From contig NZ_NPEG01000001.1 in the NCBI RefSeq assembly GCF_002812045.1, positions 558,001 through 622,000 on the forward strand: a stretch of 64,000 bases of DNA, read 5' to 3'. Shown here piece by piece: positions 17,576-28,586 of this stretch (the first letter of the stretch is position 1; every line of letters starts with the position of its first letter). The notes beneath the pieces are model-generated. The model was not told the DNA's origin, ran no database searches, and saw nothing but the letters and a program-made list of their open reading frames with translations. A program made the translations under genes and the position numbers. The stretch is from Leptospira haakeii (GTDB lineage Bacteria; Spirochaetota; Leptospiria; Leptospirales; Leptospiraceae).

Positions 17576-17783
17576 TATGATCCCTCTTTAGTTTTAATGT
17601 GGAGGTTTTATGTATTTAAACGACAAGGTAATATAAGCGTCTTAATTCTCACTTATTTTCGAAACGAGATAATATAATTTCTGAAATAAATAAAATTTTT
17701 ATTTATAAGGTTCGTTCGAATTCAACGAGTAAAGTTTGTTCTATATTTTATGGAAAAGAAAGAAGAGATTACTAAAGGGATGA

Positions 17784-18248
17784 TTAAGGCTTGCGGCCCT
17801 TCTTTTTTGGAGAAGCAGCTTTTAAATTTTTAGGATCCGTTTCTTTGCTCATCCGGATCAATTGAGGTCCCATAAATTTTAGGAATTCTTCTAAGAAGGT
17901 AACGAATCCTTTAGAACCTCTGTTCTCGCTTAAGAATATCAATATCCTACGAATTGCAGGATCTTCCGTTAGATCACCAAGTGCAGTTTCATGAATATTC
18001 TTCTTATCTTTGTCGAGAAATGCTTTTAGTTCCAAACGAAAGAATAAACAAAGATTGATAAAATCGTGAGTGAGTAGTCTGGATTCTCCCCTCTCTATTT
18101 TCCCTAAAAGATTAGGATTGAATGGAACTCCGTATTCTTTTTTAAGAGCATCTGCAAGTTCCTTTAAAGAGAGACCTTTCTCCATCCGGCAATATCGGAA
18201 GACATCACCTATTTTGACGTAAATTGATTCGATGGAGCCGTTTTCCAT
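17784..18248 (-). CDS. XRE-family helix-turn-helix protein
   Basis: 154 residues. The HTH at about residues 12-60 is GDVFRYCRMEKGLSLKELADALKKEYG and NPNLLGKIERGESRLL, the Xre/lambda-repressor type. The C-terminal ~70 residues are helical and end in a basic tail (KKKGRKP). No enzyme domain or toxin partner. An operator cannot be pointed to; the region upstream (18249-18536, 288 bp) is very AT-rich and shows no clear palindrome. Confidence 0.85.
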   Translation of the reverse strand: MENGSIESIYVKIGDVFRYCRMEKGLSLKELADALKKEYGVPFNPNLLGKIERGESRLLTHDFINLCLFFRLELKAFLDKDKKNIHETALGDLTEDPAIRRILIFLSENRGSKGFVTFLEEFLKFMGPQLIRMSKETDPKNLKAASPKKKGRKP

Positions 18249-18536
18249 ATTTTGAACGTCTTAAAAACGTTTAGAATAGAATATGATCTGCAAAGCGGCT
18301 CTGCTTCGAATCGAATTCTTTTCTCTGGATTGACTTAGCTCGATTTATACCGAATTTTTTATTCTAATAGTATTTTAGTTACTTTTTTAAATTTTTTATT
18401 CTCTATATTACTTTAAGATTTTTTCGACAAGTTGTTCGTTCCCTAAATCTTACGGATTATTTCTTTCCTGGGAAAAATTTCAGACTCCAGAATTTAAGAT
18501 TCAAAATTTGGTTTGGAGCTTTGTTGTATAATTAGA

Positions 18537-18833
18537 ATGGAAACAGATACAAAAGAACTAGACCGTATTATCTCTCATCCTTCCATCTGCGGGGGCAAAC
18601 CAGTCATCCGGGGAACCTCTATCCGAGTTTTAGAAATACTAGATATGATTTTTTTAGGATTCGGATATCGTGAAATTCTAAACGAATACCCGAATATTAA
18701 GGTTTTGGATATTGAAGCATGTTTGGAATACGCTTCCAAAAGATTACATTCTCCGATTCTTGATAAAGCAAATCGAGAACTTCCTCGAGAATTTGCTTCA
18801 GAATTGAGAGATGCTAACCGTAGAGTTTCTTAA
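18537..18833 (+). CDS. DUF433 (VapB-like antitoxin family) protein, orphan
   Basis: 98 residues from ATG at 18537; a longer TTG reading from 18513 is unlikely. DUF433 hallmarks: RIISHPSICGGKPVIRGTSIRV, then ILDMIFLGFGYREILNEYPNI and DIEACLEYA. Such proteins are usually the antitoxin or DNA-binding half of a pair with a PIN-like (DUF5615) toxin. Here the next gene is nuoI on the other strand and no PIN-like frame is present. TATAAT lies at 18527-18532, very near the ATG, so the start has some doubt. Confidence 0.8.
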   Translation: METDTKELDRIISHPSICGGKPVIRGTSIRVLEILDMIFLGFGYREILNEYPNIKVLDIEACLEYASKRLHSPILDKANRELPREFASELRDANRRVS

Positions 18834-18849
18834 ATAGAAAGGCGGGGGA

Positions 18850-19377
18850 TTAGAGCCTTTCTCCTAAGATCGGTCCTCCGACTTTTTGCATCATTCTTTC
18901 TTTAGTTAAGATTAGATCTTCTCTATTGTCCGCAGCCATCTCTGCAGGGCCATCCAAATAGATTGCACCTTTAGGGCATGCTTCTTCGCACATTCCACAG
19001 AATATACAACGTAAAAGATCTATCTCGAACTTCTTAGCAAACTTATCTTCCGGATGAAGATGTTGAATTTCAGGAGTTACATGTCCTGCTTCAATCTTGA
19101 TAGCGTCCGCAGGGCAGATCCACATACAACAGAAACAGCTGGTACATCTTTCTCTGCCAATCTCATCCCGTTTCATCGTATGCATTCCGCGGAAACGAGG
19201 AGAGAACTTTCGTTTCTTTTCAGGGAATTCTAGTGTGACTGCACCTTTTAGAAAAGCTGCTTTGATAAAATGTTTTAGAGTGATCCAAAGCCCGTTCGCG
19301 ATCGAATAGGAATATAATCTTTGGTACCAAGCGGGCTTATGTTTTGCCGCTACATTAATTACATTAACGGTTCCCAA
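18850..19377 (-). CDS. nuoI: NADH-quinone oxidoreductase subunit I (8Fe ferredoxin)
   Basis: 175 residues from a TTG start at 19377 preceded by GAGAGG. Two 4Fe-4S motifs: [16 protein letters not shown] near residue 79 and [16 protein letters not shown] near 124, arranged as in NuoI, which carries clusters N6a/N6b of complex I. The start overlaps the nuoG end by 14 bases. It sits peripherally on the membrane arm. The rest of the complex-I genes are not in this window. Confidence 0.88.
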   Translation of the reverse strand: MGTVNVINVAAKHKPAWYQRLYSYSIANGLWITLKHFIKAAFLKGAVTLEFPEKKRKFSPRFRGMHTMKRDEIGRERCTSCFCCMWICPADAIKIEAGHVTPEIQHLHPEDKFAKKFEIDLLRCIFCGMCEEACPKGAIYLDGPAEMAADNREDLILTKERMMQKVGGPILGERL

Positions 19378-20818
19378 CGGCTGCCTCTCTAGTGTTAGAA
19401 CGTAATTCTAAGGTTTTCTTTTCTAATAAGGAGAAAATTTCCGCGGTGCTTGATAAACCTTTTGGTGCTTCCATAGATTTATTAAAGTTCTGGGTCCATC
19501 CCTTCTTATTAGTAAAACTTCCGCTTTGTTCTGAATATGCTTTAATCGGTACTGAATATTTCGCTTTAGTCACATCGTCCGTAAGATTTGTTTCTAAGAC
19601 TACTATAGATTCGGAAGGAACTCCAGCCAAGATCTCAGAAACATTTTCTTTAATTACAAAGATCAGATCGAATTCACCTTTAGCAGCAGAAGAACGAATA
19701 GAATCAATTCCCTCAGCAGAAACAAAACCAGCATCTATTGCACCTTTAGTGTTCGGTCTTTTATCCGTAGTGTACTGGAAATCCACTTGTTCAGGTTCTT
19801 TGTATTGTTCAGAACTTACTCTTGCTTCTGTCACGAACGAAACTCCAAGCTTAGATAAAGTTTCTTTGATAAATTTCAAGTTCTGATCAGACTCGTGGGC
19901 TCCCCCGATCACCGCGATTTTTTTGGACTTCGAAATTTTTTCGGAGATCTCATCCAAAACAACAGAACTAGTACTTGTTTCTCCATTTTTGTAGAAGGAG
20001 AACAATCTATTTGTATTCAACCAATCCACATTGAATCTGCCTTTATCACAAAGGAAATACTGGTCCTTCTCCTCGTCTATACGAGGCATATAGCGGAACA
20101 TTTTGTTATCTCTTACGTTTGTATAAGTTTTGCAACCTGTACTGCATCCAGGACAAACGGACTCTTCGGATTTATACCACCAAACCCTGGACTTGAATAA
20201 TGTTTTATGATTTAATAATGCTCCGACTGGACAGATATCTGCAAGCGCACCCTGGTAGTTATGATTGATGGGTTCTTCTTTTGCGAGACCTATAATGGAA
20301 TGATATCCTCTCTCGAAGAGTCCAAGGTTGGATTCTCCTACCATTTCTTCTTCAAAACGGACACAACGATAACATACGATACAACGATTATGGTTAATGA
20401 TCAGGTTGGAACCGATCTCTTCTTGAGGAATATTCCTTTTTTCTAATGTGAATCTAGAATTTCCTTTTCCTTCTTTGAAAGAATTGTCTTGGAGTTGGCA
20501 TTCGCCCGCTTTATCGCACACGGGACAATCTAATGGGTGGTTCGCAAGTAGGAACTCCATCGTTCCTTCTCTTGCTTCGATAACTCTATCACTCTTGGTG
20601 ACGATAGAAAGTCCTTCGGTAACTTTAGTATTACAAGCTACTTGTAAACGGGGAATCCCTTCTATCTCGATGAGACACATGCGACACATGCCCACCACTG
20701 ATAATTTAGGATGATAACAGAAAAACGGAATATCCACTCCGACATCTTTAGCTGCGGATATCAGATTTTTTTTCTCGTCGACCTCGTATTCGATCCCGTC
20801 TATCTTTATCTTGACCAC
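19364..20818 (-). CDS. nuoG: NADH-quinone oxidoreductase subunit G, short form
   Basis: 484 residues from GTG at 20818, chosen because GGAGG lies 5 bases upstream and [13 protein letters not shown] is the normal family beginning. N-terminal 2Fe-2S ferredoxin domain (FCYHP, MCRMC), the His-Cys region ([16 protein letters not shown]), a 4Fe-4S part ([16 protein letters not shown]) and the N-terminal CPGCSTGC of the molybdopterin-like domain. That domain is much shorter than in E. coli NuoG (about 900 aa). It transfers electrons from the NADH module to NuoI. Followed by nuoI in one operon. Confidence 0.88.
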   Translation of the reverse strand: MVKIKIDGIEYEVDEKKNLISAAKDVGVDIPFFCYHPKLSVVGMCRMCLIEIEGIPRLQVACNTKVTEGLSIVTKSDRVIEAREGTMEFLLANHPLDCPVCDKAGECQLQDNSFKEGKGNSRFTLEKRNIPQEEIGSNLIINHNRCIVCYRCVRFEEEMVGESNLGLFERGYHSIIGLAKEEPINHNYQGALADICPVGALLNHKTLFKSRVWWYKSEESVCPGCSTGCKTYTNVRDNKMFRYMPRIDEEKDQYFLCDKGRFNVDWLNTNRLFSFYKNGETSTSSVVLDEISEKISKSKKIAVIGGAHESDQNLKFIKETLSKLGVSFVTEARVSSEQYKEPEQVDFQYTTDKRPNTKGAIDAGFVSAEGIDSIRSSAAKGEFDLIFVIKENVSEILAGVPSESIVVLETNLTDDVTKAKYSVPIKAYSEQSGSFTNKKGWTQNFNKSMEAPKGLSSTAEIFSLLEKKTLELRSNTREAAVGNR

Positions 20819-20964
20819 TCGAACCTCCGTTTTTCTAAACAAACCAGGGCGCCAAATTTCATTTGAAACGTACTATTCTAAGTTGGCAACCCGTTTCTAG
20901 ATCGTAAGGATATGAGAGCCTGTCTCAGATTCTTGAAGTCCGCACAGCAGACTAAGAGACAAAT

Positions 20965-22110
20965 TCAGAGTTTTAAATCCTTGTAATAATCCGGAACTTT
21001 GGCCCATTTTTGGAACCAATGAGGATTCATCGCTCTTTGGTAGAGATATGCGTCTACTAGAACCAGGTTTATGGCTGCTTCTACGATCGGGACCGCTCTA
21101 GGTAGAACGCATGGATCATGCCTGCCTTTCGCTTCCAATGTAGTTTCTTTTCCATCAATATTTACAGTATTTTGTTTTTTGAAAATGGTAGAAGTAGGTT
21201 TAAACGCAGCTCGAACCACTAAAGTTTCCCCGTTGGAGATCCCACCTTGGAGTCCTCCGGAATTATTTGTGCGAGTGCGGACTCTTCCACTTCCTTCTTC
21301 TACATAAAACTCATCGTTATGAGTGCTTCCGGTTAGAAGAGTTCCAGAAAACCCGGAACCAACTTCGAAACCTTTGCAGGCCGGAATAGATAAAATAGCC
21401 TTTGCTATGTCCCCATCCAGTTTATCGTATACCGGATCTCCTAAACCAGGTGGAAGATTATAAGAAGCAGAACGGATAATTCCACCCACGCTGTCCCCAG
21501 CTTCTTTCATTTGAAGAATGAGAGAACGCATTTTGTCCGCAGCCTGAGTATCAGGACAACGGACCTCGTTTACATCTACTTCTTCTCTGGTCGCCGGATA
21601 TTTGTTCTCTGCAATTTCAGAAGAGATGGTGCCGATTGTGTCCACCCAAGCCACTGTTTTAACTCCCAGATCATCTTCTAAGATCATTCTGGCAATCGCA
21701 CCTGCGGCCACTCTTGCAATTGTTTCACGCACGGAGGATCTTCCTCCTCCGACATGAGCACGGAATCCGTACTTGGTTTGGTAAGTATAATCTGCGTGAG
21801 AAGGGCGGAAAGTTTCCCTTAAATTTTCGTAATCTTTGGAGATCGTGTTCTGATTATTTACGATCAATGCGATCGGACTTCCGATCGTTTTTCCTTCAAA
21901 AACCCCGGAGAGAACCCGAACAGTATCAGATTCGTCCCTTGGAGTGGTGAGTTTACTTTGTCCGGGTCTTCTTCTGTTTAAATCCTTTTGGATCTCATCC
22001 AGTCGGATTGGAATTCCTGCAGGAACTCCTTCAACAACAACTCCCACAGCCTCGCCATGAGATTCTCCGAACGTACTAACTTTGAATATTTTACCCCAAC
22101 TGGAAGGCAT
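20965..22110 (-). CDS. aroC: Chorismate synthase
   Basis: 381 residues; last step of the shikimate pathway, converting 5-enolpyruvylshikimate-3-phosphate to chorismate with reduced FMN. Signatures: N-terminal [23 protein letters not shown], the segment [34 protein letters not shown], and a C-terminal [18 protein letters not shown]. Length and start are as usual. Weak Shine-Dalgarno. It stands 72 bases after the first HD-GYP-like gene on the same strand. Confidence 0.96.
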   Translation of the reverse strand: MPSSWGKIFKVSTFGESHGEAVGVVVEGVPAGIPIRLDEIQKDLNRRRPGQSKLTTPRDESDTVRVLSGVFEGKTIGSPIALIVNNQNTISKDYENLRETFRPSHADYTYQTKYGFRAHVGGGRSSVRETIARVAAGAIARMILEDDLGVKTVAWVDTIGTISSEIAENKYPATREEVDVNEVRCPDTQAADKMRSLILQMKEAGDSVGGIIRSASYNLPPGLGDPVYDKLDGDIAKAILSIPACKGFEVGSGFSGTLLTGSTHNDEFYVEEGSGRVRTRTNNSGGLQGGISNGETLVVRAAFKPTSTIFKKQNTVNIDGKETTLEAKGRHDPCVLPRAVPIVEAAINLVLVDAYLYQRAMNPHWFQKWAKVPDYYKDLKL

Positions 22111-22182
22111 ACAGTACCAGAAAACAGGAGACCACCAACGGAAGAAAGTAGGATTCCAACGTGGAGAGGAAAAGAGAATCGT

Positions 22183-23670
22183 TTACGCGACAGATTTCGG
22201 AGCTGTTTTGCGATAACTTCTGTCAATCAGATCGAACAAAGGTGGATCCAATTCAGGATCGATCGAATAAATCACCCTTCTTGGGTCCACTGCGTTGGCT
22301 AGATTGAAGACCGCCTTTCTAATATCAGGACGGAAAGTTTTGCGATCGTAACCTACAATCTTAAGTTTTCCTTTATTCGAGAAAACAGGCCTGATTGTTC
22401 CAACTCTTTCTAGAAGAGGGCGAGTTTGATTTTTGTTAATCTCTCGAATAACACAAGTCTCAAAGTGGATCTTATGCTGGGAATCAGTAGATACTACGAT
22501 CACATAGTCGCCAACATTCAGAACACTTTTGTTTTCACATAAACTCAGAGCCATAAAATCGAAAAATTCTTTAACCACTCTTTCATTATATGAGAAAAAG
22601 CTATTATTCAAGATCAACTTCATCGCAGTAATAGGAGAATATGCAGACCTCCAATGTTGTTCGCTGCTGAGTGATGCAAATTCTCCTGCGATAGAAATAA
22701 TCGCAGGGTCATCTTCACTATAAGAATTATTTTGCAGAATATACAATTGTCTCTGCATATCTTCTACAAGTACACTTCTAGAAAGATCGTTCTTATACTT
22801 TTCGTAATATTCCCCCAGTCGTTTCTGTAGGAATGTTGTAGAAGGATAATTATTATTTAATCCTTCTCCTCTGTATGGTCTATGACTGTTTAATACTGCG
22901 GTTTTTACCGGACTTTGAATAGAAGCCATATTCCCTATCATCAAGTAGCTAATGATAGGGTGGTTTTTTACATATTCGAATTCTTCGGTGCTTAGGTTTC
23001 CATGTACTGGAAATTTCATCCTGACCTTGCCTATATCTACCATATAAGCCGCCATCATCAGATTCAATTGTTGTGCTTTAGAATTCTCGTTATCCTTAAT
23101 GGAGATGGCTTTCAAACTACGAAGTTTCATTGCCATAGAAATAACTGTTCTTTTAGTCAGAACTTCGGAGTCAGTTTCAACTCCAGCGGATTTCATAACT
23201 TCTATTACGTTGACTAAACCTAACTCAACGTCTTGGCTATTCGCAAAATCATCTAAGATCCCATCAATAGCCTTCGCAACATTCTTCACATGATTTCCGT
23301 TTAAAGGATAATCTCTCAATTCTTTGAGAAGATCGGAAGCCTGTCTTGCCATCTGCAAGGTAAGATCAGGATTCACTAATTTGATAAAGGAAACTTTTTT
23401 ACCGTTTACTGAGTCCGGTTGTTCTACTTGGATTCCTACTTTATGTCTTTCGGATAGAAGGTAGTAAATTCCCTGAAGTTCAAACTTTTGTAGTTTGTTA
23501 ATATCCGCTTCGCTAGCGCTGTCTTTGCGATGAATTAAGATCTGTCCGTTCTTATTGTAAAAGTCGACCGGGATGGACTGACTTTCCTTAAACTGCCTAA
23601 TTACCTCAGCATTAAACTCAAATCTTTCAAGCCTGAGAGGATCGATTGGGCCACTTTGAAATTGAGTCAT
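22183..23670 (-). CDS. Degenerate HD-GYP-like protein, paralogue 1
   Basis: 495 residues. The N-terminal ~90-residue domain ([17 protein letters not shown] and [12 protein letters not shown]) is followed by an HD-GYP-like helical core and a C-terminal beta domain with [11 protein letters not shown]. In the core the HD dyad reads V-D (V211-D212 of YMVDIGK). The later HHExxDGxGYP region reads [10 protein letters not shown] then NNNYP. The metal ligands of c-di-GMP phosphodiesterases are therefore mostly lost and hydrolysis is unlikely; a sensor or binding role is more probable. It is a close tandem paralogue of 23814-25307, 143 bases apart. Confidence 0.78.
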   Translation of the reverse strand: MTQFQSGPIDPLRLERFEFNAEVIRQFKESQSIPVDFYNKNGQILIHRKDSASEADINKLQKFELQGIYYLLSERHKVGIQVEQPDSVNGKKVSFIKLVNPDLTLQMARQASDLLKELRDYPLNGNHVKNVAKAIDGILDDFANSQDVELGLVNVIEVMKSAGVETDSEVLTKRTVISMAMKLRSLKAISIKDNENSKAQQLNLMMAAYMVDIGKVRMKFPVHGNLSTEEFEYVKNHPIISYLMIGNMASIQSPVKTAVLNSHRPYRGEGLNNNYPSTTFLQKRLGEYYEKYKNDLSRSVLVEDMQRQLYILQNNSYSEDDPAIISIAGEFASLSSEQHWRSAYSPITAMKLILNNSFFSYNERVVKEFFDFMALSLCENKSVLNVGDYVIVVSTDSQHKIHFETCVIREINKNQTRPLLERVGTIRPVFSNKGKLKIVGYDRKTFRPDIRKAVFNLANAVDPRRVIYSIDPELDPPLFDLIDRSYRKTAPKSVA

Positions 23671-23813
23671 AGGTAAAATCCATACGCATTACGGAGGGTT
23701 GAAAATATAAACCCGAAGTATATAACGTTTAAGTAAGATATATGTTTAGTAACAAAGAAATGATTTAACCTTGTGAGTAGGCAAGAATAAATTTCCGAAA
23801 TTGTGTCAATCAC

Positions 23814-25307
23814 TTAAGAAACAGGCGCTTTAGAGGCAGAATCTGAATCAGAAGAAGTCCTAGAGGGATAAGTTTCCCTTACTTTCCGATCCAACGAGTC
23901 AAAAAACTCAGGATCGATTTCAGGATCCACCAAATAGATGATCCTTCTAGGGTCAGCATTACGTTCCAAATTAAATATTGCTCTTCTTTTATCCACGGTC
24001 AAGCTCCCCATTTCGAAGCCTGAGATCCTGACCTTTCCGTTATTTGCAAACTTCGGTCGGATGGTTCCGATCCTTTCTAACATCGGCCGGATTGAATTTT
24101 TGTGAGAATCCTTAATAATGCAGATCTCGAAGAATACCTTACGATTTGAATCCTGAGAAGCTACAATAACGTAATCTCCGATTTTCACGAACGGCTGATT
24201 ATCACATAAGGACAGGCCCACATGATCGAAAAAGTCCTTCAAAGTTTTTTCGTTATAAGCAAAGAAACTATTATTCAAGATTAGTTTCATTGCCTTAAGG
24301 CCATCCATCGGTTCTCTCCAAGGCTGAGGAGTGGTTAAGGAAGCGAACTCACCTGCGATCGAAAGAATTCCGATATCTTCGTAAGAGATAGCATTGGTAA
24401 GAATGGATTTTACTTGTCTTTGGATATCGGTAGCTAAAAGGTTTTTGCGAAAATCGTCTTTGTATTTTTCTCTATAACCCTGGAGCTTTTGAACTAAAGG
24501 TTTGGTTTGGGGATAATTATTATTCATCCCTTCTCCACGATGAGGTCTATGGTGGTTTAGAACTACCGATTTGACCGGATCCTCGATCTCAGGAAGATTA
24601 GCGATCATCAAATAACTGATGATTGGATGATTCTTGATATATTCCAACTCTTCCGGCTTTAGATTCGCATGAGTAGGGATCTTCATCTGAGTATAGCCGA
24701 TGTCCGCGAGATATGAAGCCATCATCAGATTCATCTGCTCTGTCTTCTTCTGATCCATATCTACTTTGGTAAAAACCTTTGCGGCTCTTACCTTCAATGC
24801 CATTGCAATCACAGTTCTTTTAGTAAGAACTTCTGAATCCACGGGCATTCCTGCATTCTTCATAACTTCTATAATATTGACTAGGCCAGTCTCCATATTC
24901 GGAGAAGATTTAAAATCATCTAGGACGGCGTTAATAGACTTATTGATCTCTTTAACATGGTCTCCATTTAATGGAAACTTTTTGATATCGGATAATAGAT
25001 CTGTTGCTCCTCTGGACATATCCAAAGTGAGTGTAGGATTAATTAGTTTATCGAAAGAAGGATCTAAGGAACTTTTTTTACCGGAACCTGGATGGATCTT
25101 AGCGATCTCAGCAGTTAAAAAATAAATCCCTTGTTTTTCGAATTTTTGAAGACGACTAATATCGTCTCCGGTGGCCATATCCTTTTTATGAATTAGGATC
25201 TGTCCGTGTTTATTATAAAAGTCGACAGGTATAATTCTATTCTCTCGAAAGTGTTGGATCACTTCTTCCGTAAAATCGAATTTTTGTAAATCTCTGGCTG
25301 CGTCCAT
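23814..25307 (-). CDS. Degenerate HD-GYP-like protein, paralogue 2
   Basis: 497 residues from ATG at 25307 ([10 protein letters not shown]), aligned with its neighbour; an upstream TTG is possible and the AGGAG there is 16 bases away. Same plan as 22183-23670: [22 protein letters not shown]-like core and the C-terminal [11 protein letters not shown] segment. The HD dyad reads A-D (A201-D202 of LADIGY). The GYP region reads [10 protein letters not shown] then NNNYP. Both copies keep the flanking [13 protein letters not shown] and RGEG, so the loss looks old and selected rather than random decay. Probably the older or younger of a duplicated pair. Confidence 0.78.
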   Translation of the reverse strand: MDAARDLQKFDFTEEVIQHFRENRIIPVDFYNKHGQILIHKKDMATGDDISRLQKFEKQGIYFLTAEIAKIHPGSGKKSSLDPSFDKLINPTLTLDMSRGATDLLSDIKKFPLNGDHVKEINKSINAVLDDFKSSPNMETGLVNIIEVMKNAGMPVDSEVLTKRTVIAMALKVRAAKVFTKVDMDQKKTEQMNLMMASYLADIGYTQMKIPTHANLKPEELEYIKNHPIISYLMIANLPEIEDPVKSVVLNHHRPHRGEGMNNNYPQTKPLVQKLQGYREKYKDDFRKNLLATDIQRQVKSILTNAISYEDIGILSIAGEFASLTTPQPWREPMDGLKAMKLILNNSFFAYNEKTLKDFFDHVGLSLCDNQPFVKIGDYVIVASQDSNRKVFFEICIIKDSHKNSIRPMLERIGTIRPKFANNGKVRISGFEMGSLTVDKRRAIFNLERNADPRRIIYLVDPEIDPEFFDSLDRKVRETYPSRTSSDSDSASKAPVS

Positions 25308-25430
25308 CGTTAGGTGGAAGGAACTCCTGCATAATAATATCGGCAAATCGATCCAATGAATCGAATCATTCCGATACCATAATACGTCTCTTTATTGGTT
25401 TAATAATTTGGACGTTTCAAATACGCCCGA

Positions 25431-26042
25431 TCAAACTTGATTTAGGCTACTTTGCAGAATATATCTACGGATCCTTTCTTCTGTGGTGCTACCTGCGAAC
25501 CCAATTCCTGTACGAGAGTCGGTTAGTATGAATGTGTCCTGTGCTTTTAAGGACTTACCATCAGTTCTAACTTCACCGGAGAGAATATTGATCCCCAGAT
25601 CCTTCAAAACTCCGGTCACAAAGTATAATAATCCTTTTCTATCCGGAGCTTCTAAATAGAACTTTGTAGCAGAATTGCCAGGTAGATCTTCAAACTCCAA
25701 TTGAGAATCTTGTCCTAAATAAAATGTATTTCGAATATCTATTTCACTTGAGGTTTGGATCATCTCTTCCAGCGCATTATCATCGGAAAAGACGGAAGAC
25801 ATTAAGATACCTAGTTTAGATGCCTTAATTTTAGAATCTGTTTCAGGGGATCTTAGAATAAATTCATCGTAACTGATCATGGAGTCGCCGTCTTTGATCG
25901 TGCGAATGTCTCCCGAAAGGATCTCGAATCCCATAAAGAACATTGCCTTCACCATTTTATGAAGTGTTCCTGGGGCAGTCTCAGAAGTCTTGAGAGTAAC
26001 TCTATAGACTCCGTATTCTTCTTTGTAGTTAAATTCTATCAT
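25431..26042 (-). CDS. Stand-alone double ACT-domain protein
   Basis: 203 residues with two ACT-type domains: first about residues 8-90 ([34 protein letters not shown]), second about 118-200 ([34 protein letters not shown], then AQDTFILTD). It resembles the regulatory end of GlnD without the nucleotidyltransferase or HD part. ACT domains bind amino acids and control partner enzymes. No enzyme partner is adjacent, so the target is unknown. Confidence 0.82.
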   Translation of the reverse strand: MIEFNYKEEYGVYRVTLKTSETAPGTLHKMVKAMFFMGFEILSGDIRTIKDGDSMISYDEFILRSPETDSKIKASKLGILMSSVFSDDNALEEMIQTSSEIDIRNTFYLGQDSQLEFEDLPGNSATKFYLEAPDRKGLLYFVTGVLKDLGINILSGEVRTDGKSLKAQDTFILTDSRTGIGFAGSTTEERIRRYILQSSLNQV

Positions 26043-26088
26043 AATTTCCGCTTTCCTACAAAGCCTGCATATTCTCTAAAAAATAACA

Positions 26089-26110
26089 CTCAAAAACCCG
26101 AGTTTTTGAG
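26089..26110. promoter_or_regulatory. Perfect 8-bp hairpin between ACT and ABC genes
   Basis: CTCAAAAA (26089-26096) and TTTTTGAG (26103-26110) around loop CCCGAG. It lies in the shared upstream region of two divergent genes, so it is not a normal terminator for either; it could be an operator or a leader hairpin. No matching regulator is identified. Confidence 0.4.
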
Positions 26111-26308
26111 GAATGTTTTCAAAGTCTAAATGAGTAGTAGCTCCTTTTTCAATATTCTGTCTCCTAAAATTTTTCATCAATGAGACAGAAGTTAGAAGAA
26201 AATCCGCTGCTACCGGATATACGCGGAAAGCCCTCCCGAATATACTGGGGAAATCGGAGAAATTTTTTTACTAACCGATACGCCCTTCTTCCCGCTGGGG
26301 ATACATAT

Positions 26309-28183
26309 ATGACAAATAAACAGAAATTTACCGAAGGATTTAAATTCGGAAAACCACAAGCGACGTATTCTAACTCAAAAGCGGCCGGACCGAAGGTTCC
26401 TCAAGGAAGCCAGGCTGCGAGAGGTTCTTATTCTTCTTCTTTAGGACCAAGTTTTGGGGGAAATCAGTCTTCTTCCGAATCTCCTTTTCTTATTCTTCTT
26501 GGGTTAGGCAGATATTTTAAAAATTATAAAGTACGATTGGGAATCGTTTTAGGCCTTCTTTTTACTGAAATCATCGTTTATTCTGCGATTCCTTTCTCTT
26601 TTAAGTTTTTGATCGACGAAGCTTTAATAGGGAAGAACGAAACAGTTCTTTATATCACTGGAGCTCTTCTAGTCGGAGGCACGATCTTAATCACAGCTGC
26701 TGGAACAGTTAGGGATTATCTGTATAATTGGGTCTCCGCTCGTGCCATAAGAGACATGAGAGAAGAGTTATTCATTCACTTACAAAGAGTGAATCTGGAC
26801 TTTTATGCAAATACTCGTTTGGGAGATGTTCTCTCAAGATTTTCCACCGACCTTTCTGCTTTAGAAAACGCAGTACTTGCATTGATTCCTTGGGGAATCT
26901 CTCCATTACTCGAAGCAATCTTTGGGACTGCATTACTATTCGCTTTGGATTGGAAATTAGGCGCAATTGCTACCTTGATCTGGCCAATCACTTTCTTAGG
27001 GCCGGTATTCTTCTCCACTAGATCTACTGCTGCAAGTTACGAAAGAAAGATAGAAGAAGCCAAGGTACTCACCGCTGTCGAGGAATCTATTTCTGCTCAG
27101 AATCTGATTCGAGTTTACGATTTAGATGGAGCTTTCTGGGATAAATTTAAAGGAAACTGCGAAAAACTATTTCATGTTTCCTTAAGATTAGGACTGACCA
27201 ATTCTTATTTGGAACGTTCTGCTTCCGGTGGAATTCTACTTTTACAAGCAGTACTTTTGATTTCGGGTGCATGGTTTGCATTCCATGGAATGGTAAGCGT
27301 GGGAGCTTTGGCGGCTTTTCTTCCCCCATTCTTGAATTTGTCTTATTCTCTTCTTTATGTGTCCCAGTATTTCCCAACTATGAACCAAGCAAGCGGTTCC
27401 GCTAGAAGAATATTAGAGATCTTAAGGACTCCTACTTTCGAATCAGAAGGAGAACGTCCATTTGCACCTTCTGAATTACAAAATTCCATCAAACTAGAAG
27501 ATTTACATTTCCGTTATAAAGGTAGAACTAAAAATCTTAGCGGCGTAAACCTAGAGATCAAAAAAGGAACATATACGGTTATCCTTGGTCAAAGTGGTTC
27601 CGGAAAAAGTACCATTCTAAAATTCATTTTAGGAATGATGGAGCCGAACCAAGGAAAAGTTTCTTTAGATGGAATCGCAATGGAGAAGATCCGTTTAGAT
27701 GCTCTTCACTCCATGATTGGAATCGTATTCCAAGATACTTTCTTATTCCATACTAGCATTCTTGAAAATATTCGTATGGGACGTCCTGACGCAACTCCTG
27801 AAGAAGCGATCGAAGCAGCAAAACTTGCAGAGATCCACGAATTCATTTCCGCACTTCCAGATGGATACGAGACGATAGCTGGAGATAAAGGTTCTAAACT
27901 TTCAGGTGGAGAAAAACAAAGGATCGCTCTCGCAAGAGCCTTAGTACGTAATCCTCAAATTCTTCTCTTGGATGAAGCGACCTCTGCTTTGGACCCGATC
28001 ACTGAAGCAAGGATCTTAAAAACTCTCCAAAAATTGAGAGAAGGAAGAACAATCGTTTCTGTGACCCATAGACTGACAGGTTTGCACGCTGCGGACCAAG
28101 TAGTGATCTTAAAAAATGGAAGTCTGGAACCTTATCCTTCTCCAGAAAATGATTCACTTTCCGCGGCCGCAATCGGATTATAG
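26309..28183 (+). CDS. ABC exporter (fused permease-ATPase, MsbA-like)
   Basis: 624 residues from ATG at 26309, with GGGG 8 bases upstream. A variable Ser/Gly-rich N-terminal ~70 residues precede a six-helix type-1 exporter membrane domain. The ATPase has Walker [10 protein letters not shown] near residue 427, signature [15 protein letters not shown], Walker [13 protein letters not shown], and H-loop VTHRL. Works as a dimer in the inner membrane and exports lipids or small compounds; the substrate cannot be read. The SET-domain gene follows after 4 bases. Confidence 0.88.
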   Translation: MTNKQKFTEGFKFGKPQATYSNSKAAGPKVPQGSQAARGSYSSSLGPSFGGNQSSSESPFLILLGLGRYFKNYKVRLGIVLGLLFTEIIVYSAIPFSFKFLIDEALIGKNETVLYITGALLVGGTILITAAGTVRDYLYNWVSARAIRDMREELFIHLQRVNLDFYANTRLGDVLSRFSTDLSALENAVLALIPWGISPLLEAIFGTALLFALDWKLGAIATLIWPITFLGPVFFSTRSTAASYERKIEEAKVLTAVEESISAQNLIRVYDLDGAFWDKFKGNCEKLFHVSLRLGLTNSYLERSASGGILLLQAVLLISGAWFAFHGMVSVGALAAFLPPFLNLSYSLLYVSQYFPTMNQASGSARRILEILRTPTFESEGERPFAPSELQNSIKLEDLHFRYKGRTKNLSGVNLEIKKGTYTVILGQSGSGKSTILKFILGMMEPNQGKVSLDGIAMEKIRLDALHSMIGIVFQDTFLFHTSILENIRMGRPDATPEEAIEAAKLAEIHEFISALPDGYETIAGDKGSKLSGGEKQRIALARALVRNPQILLLDEATSALDPITEARILKTLQKLREGRTIVSVTHRLTGLHAADQVVILKNGSLEPYPSPENDSLSAAAIGL

Positions 28184-28187
28184 AAAT

Positions 28188-28586
28188 ATGCTGAAAGTAC
28201 CGACTTACGTTTCCGAGTCTCCAATTGGAGGCCTTGGAGTTTTCGCGGGTAGAGATATAGAAGAAGGCGAACTCGTGTGGGAATTCCATCCTAAAACTGT
28301 TTGGACCCTAACAGAAGAAGAAGTCCAAGCTCTTCCTGAAAGACTCCAAAATCTGATCTATACATATTCATATTTGTTTGAAGGACAATGGTATTTCTGT
28401 GTGGATAATTCCCGCTTCATGAACCATAGCGATCAAGCAAACACTTTGGAAGATAAAAGTGGGGTTCAGGGAGAAAGTAATCCTTTAGGAAAAGACAGAG
28501 CTGTCCGTAAGATCCTAAAGGATGAAGAATTAACCTGTAACTATAAACAATTTGATCAAAACTGGAAGGAAAAACTTCCTTCTTAA
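28188..28586 (+). CDS. SET-domain protein, putative lysine methyltransferase
   Basis: 132 residues from ATG at 28188, four bases after the ABC stop. Compact SET domain: [19 protein letters not shown] at the N-terminus, then [11 protein letters not shown] (the conserved N-H-S motif binding AdoMet), and [12 protein letters not shown] with the catalytic Tyr region. SET proteins methylate lysine in proteins. Without pre- or post-SET domains this is a minimal bacterial form. It is probably translated with the ABC exporter gene; a target is unknown. Confidence 0.85.
   Translation: MLKVPTYVSESPIGGLGVFAGRDIEEGELVWEFHPKTVWTLTEEEVQALPERLQNLIYTYSYLFEGQWYFCVDNSRFMNHSDQANTLEDKSGVQGESNPLGKDRAVRKILKDEELTCNYKQFDQNWKEKLPS

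Noticed and set aside
18249..18536. Toxin partner or small RNA upstream of DUF433
   Set aside because: AT-rich gap with no open frame of PIN type and no stable hairpin that I could see.
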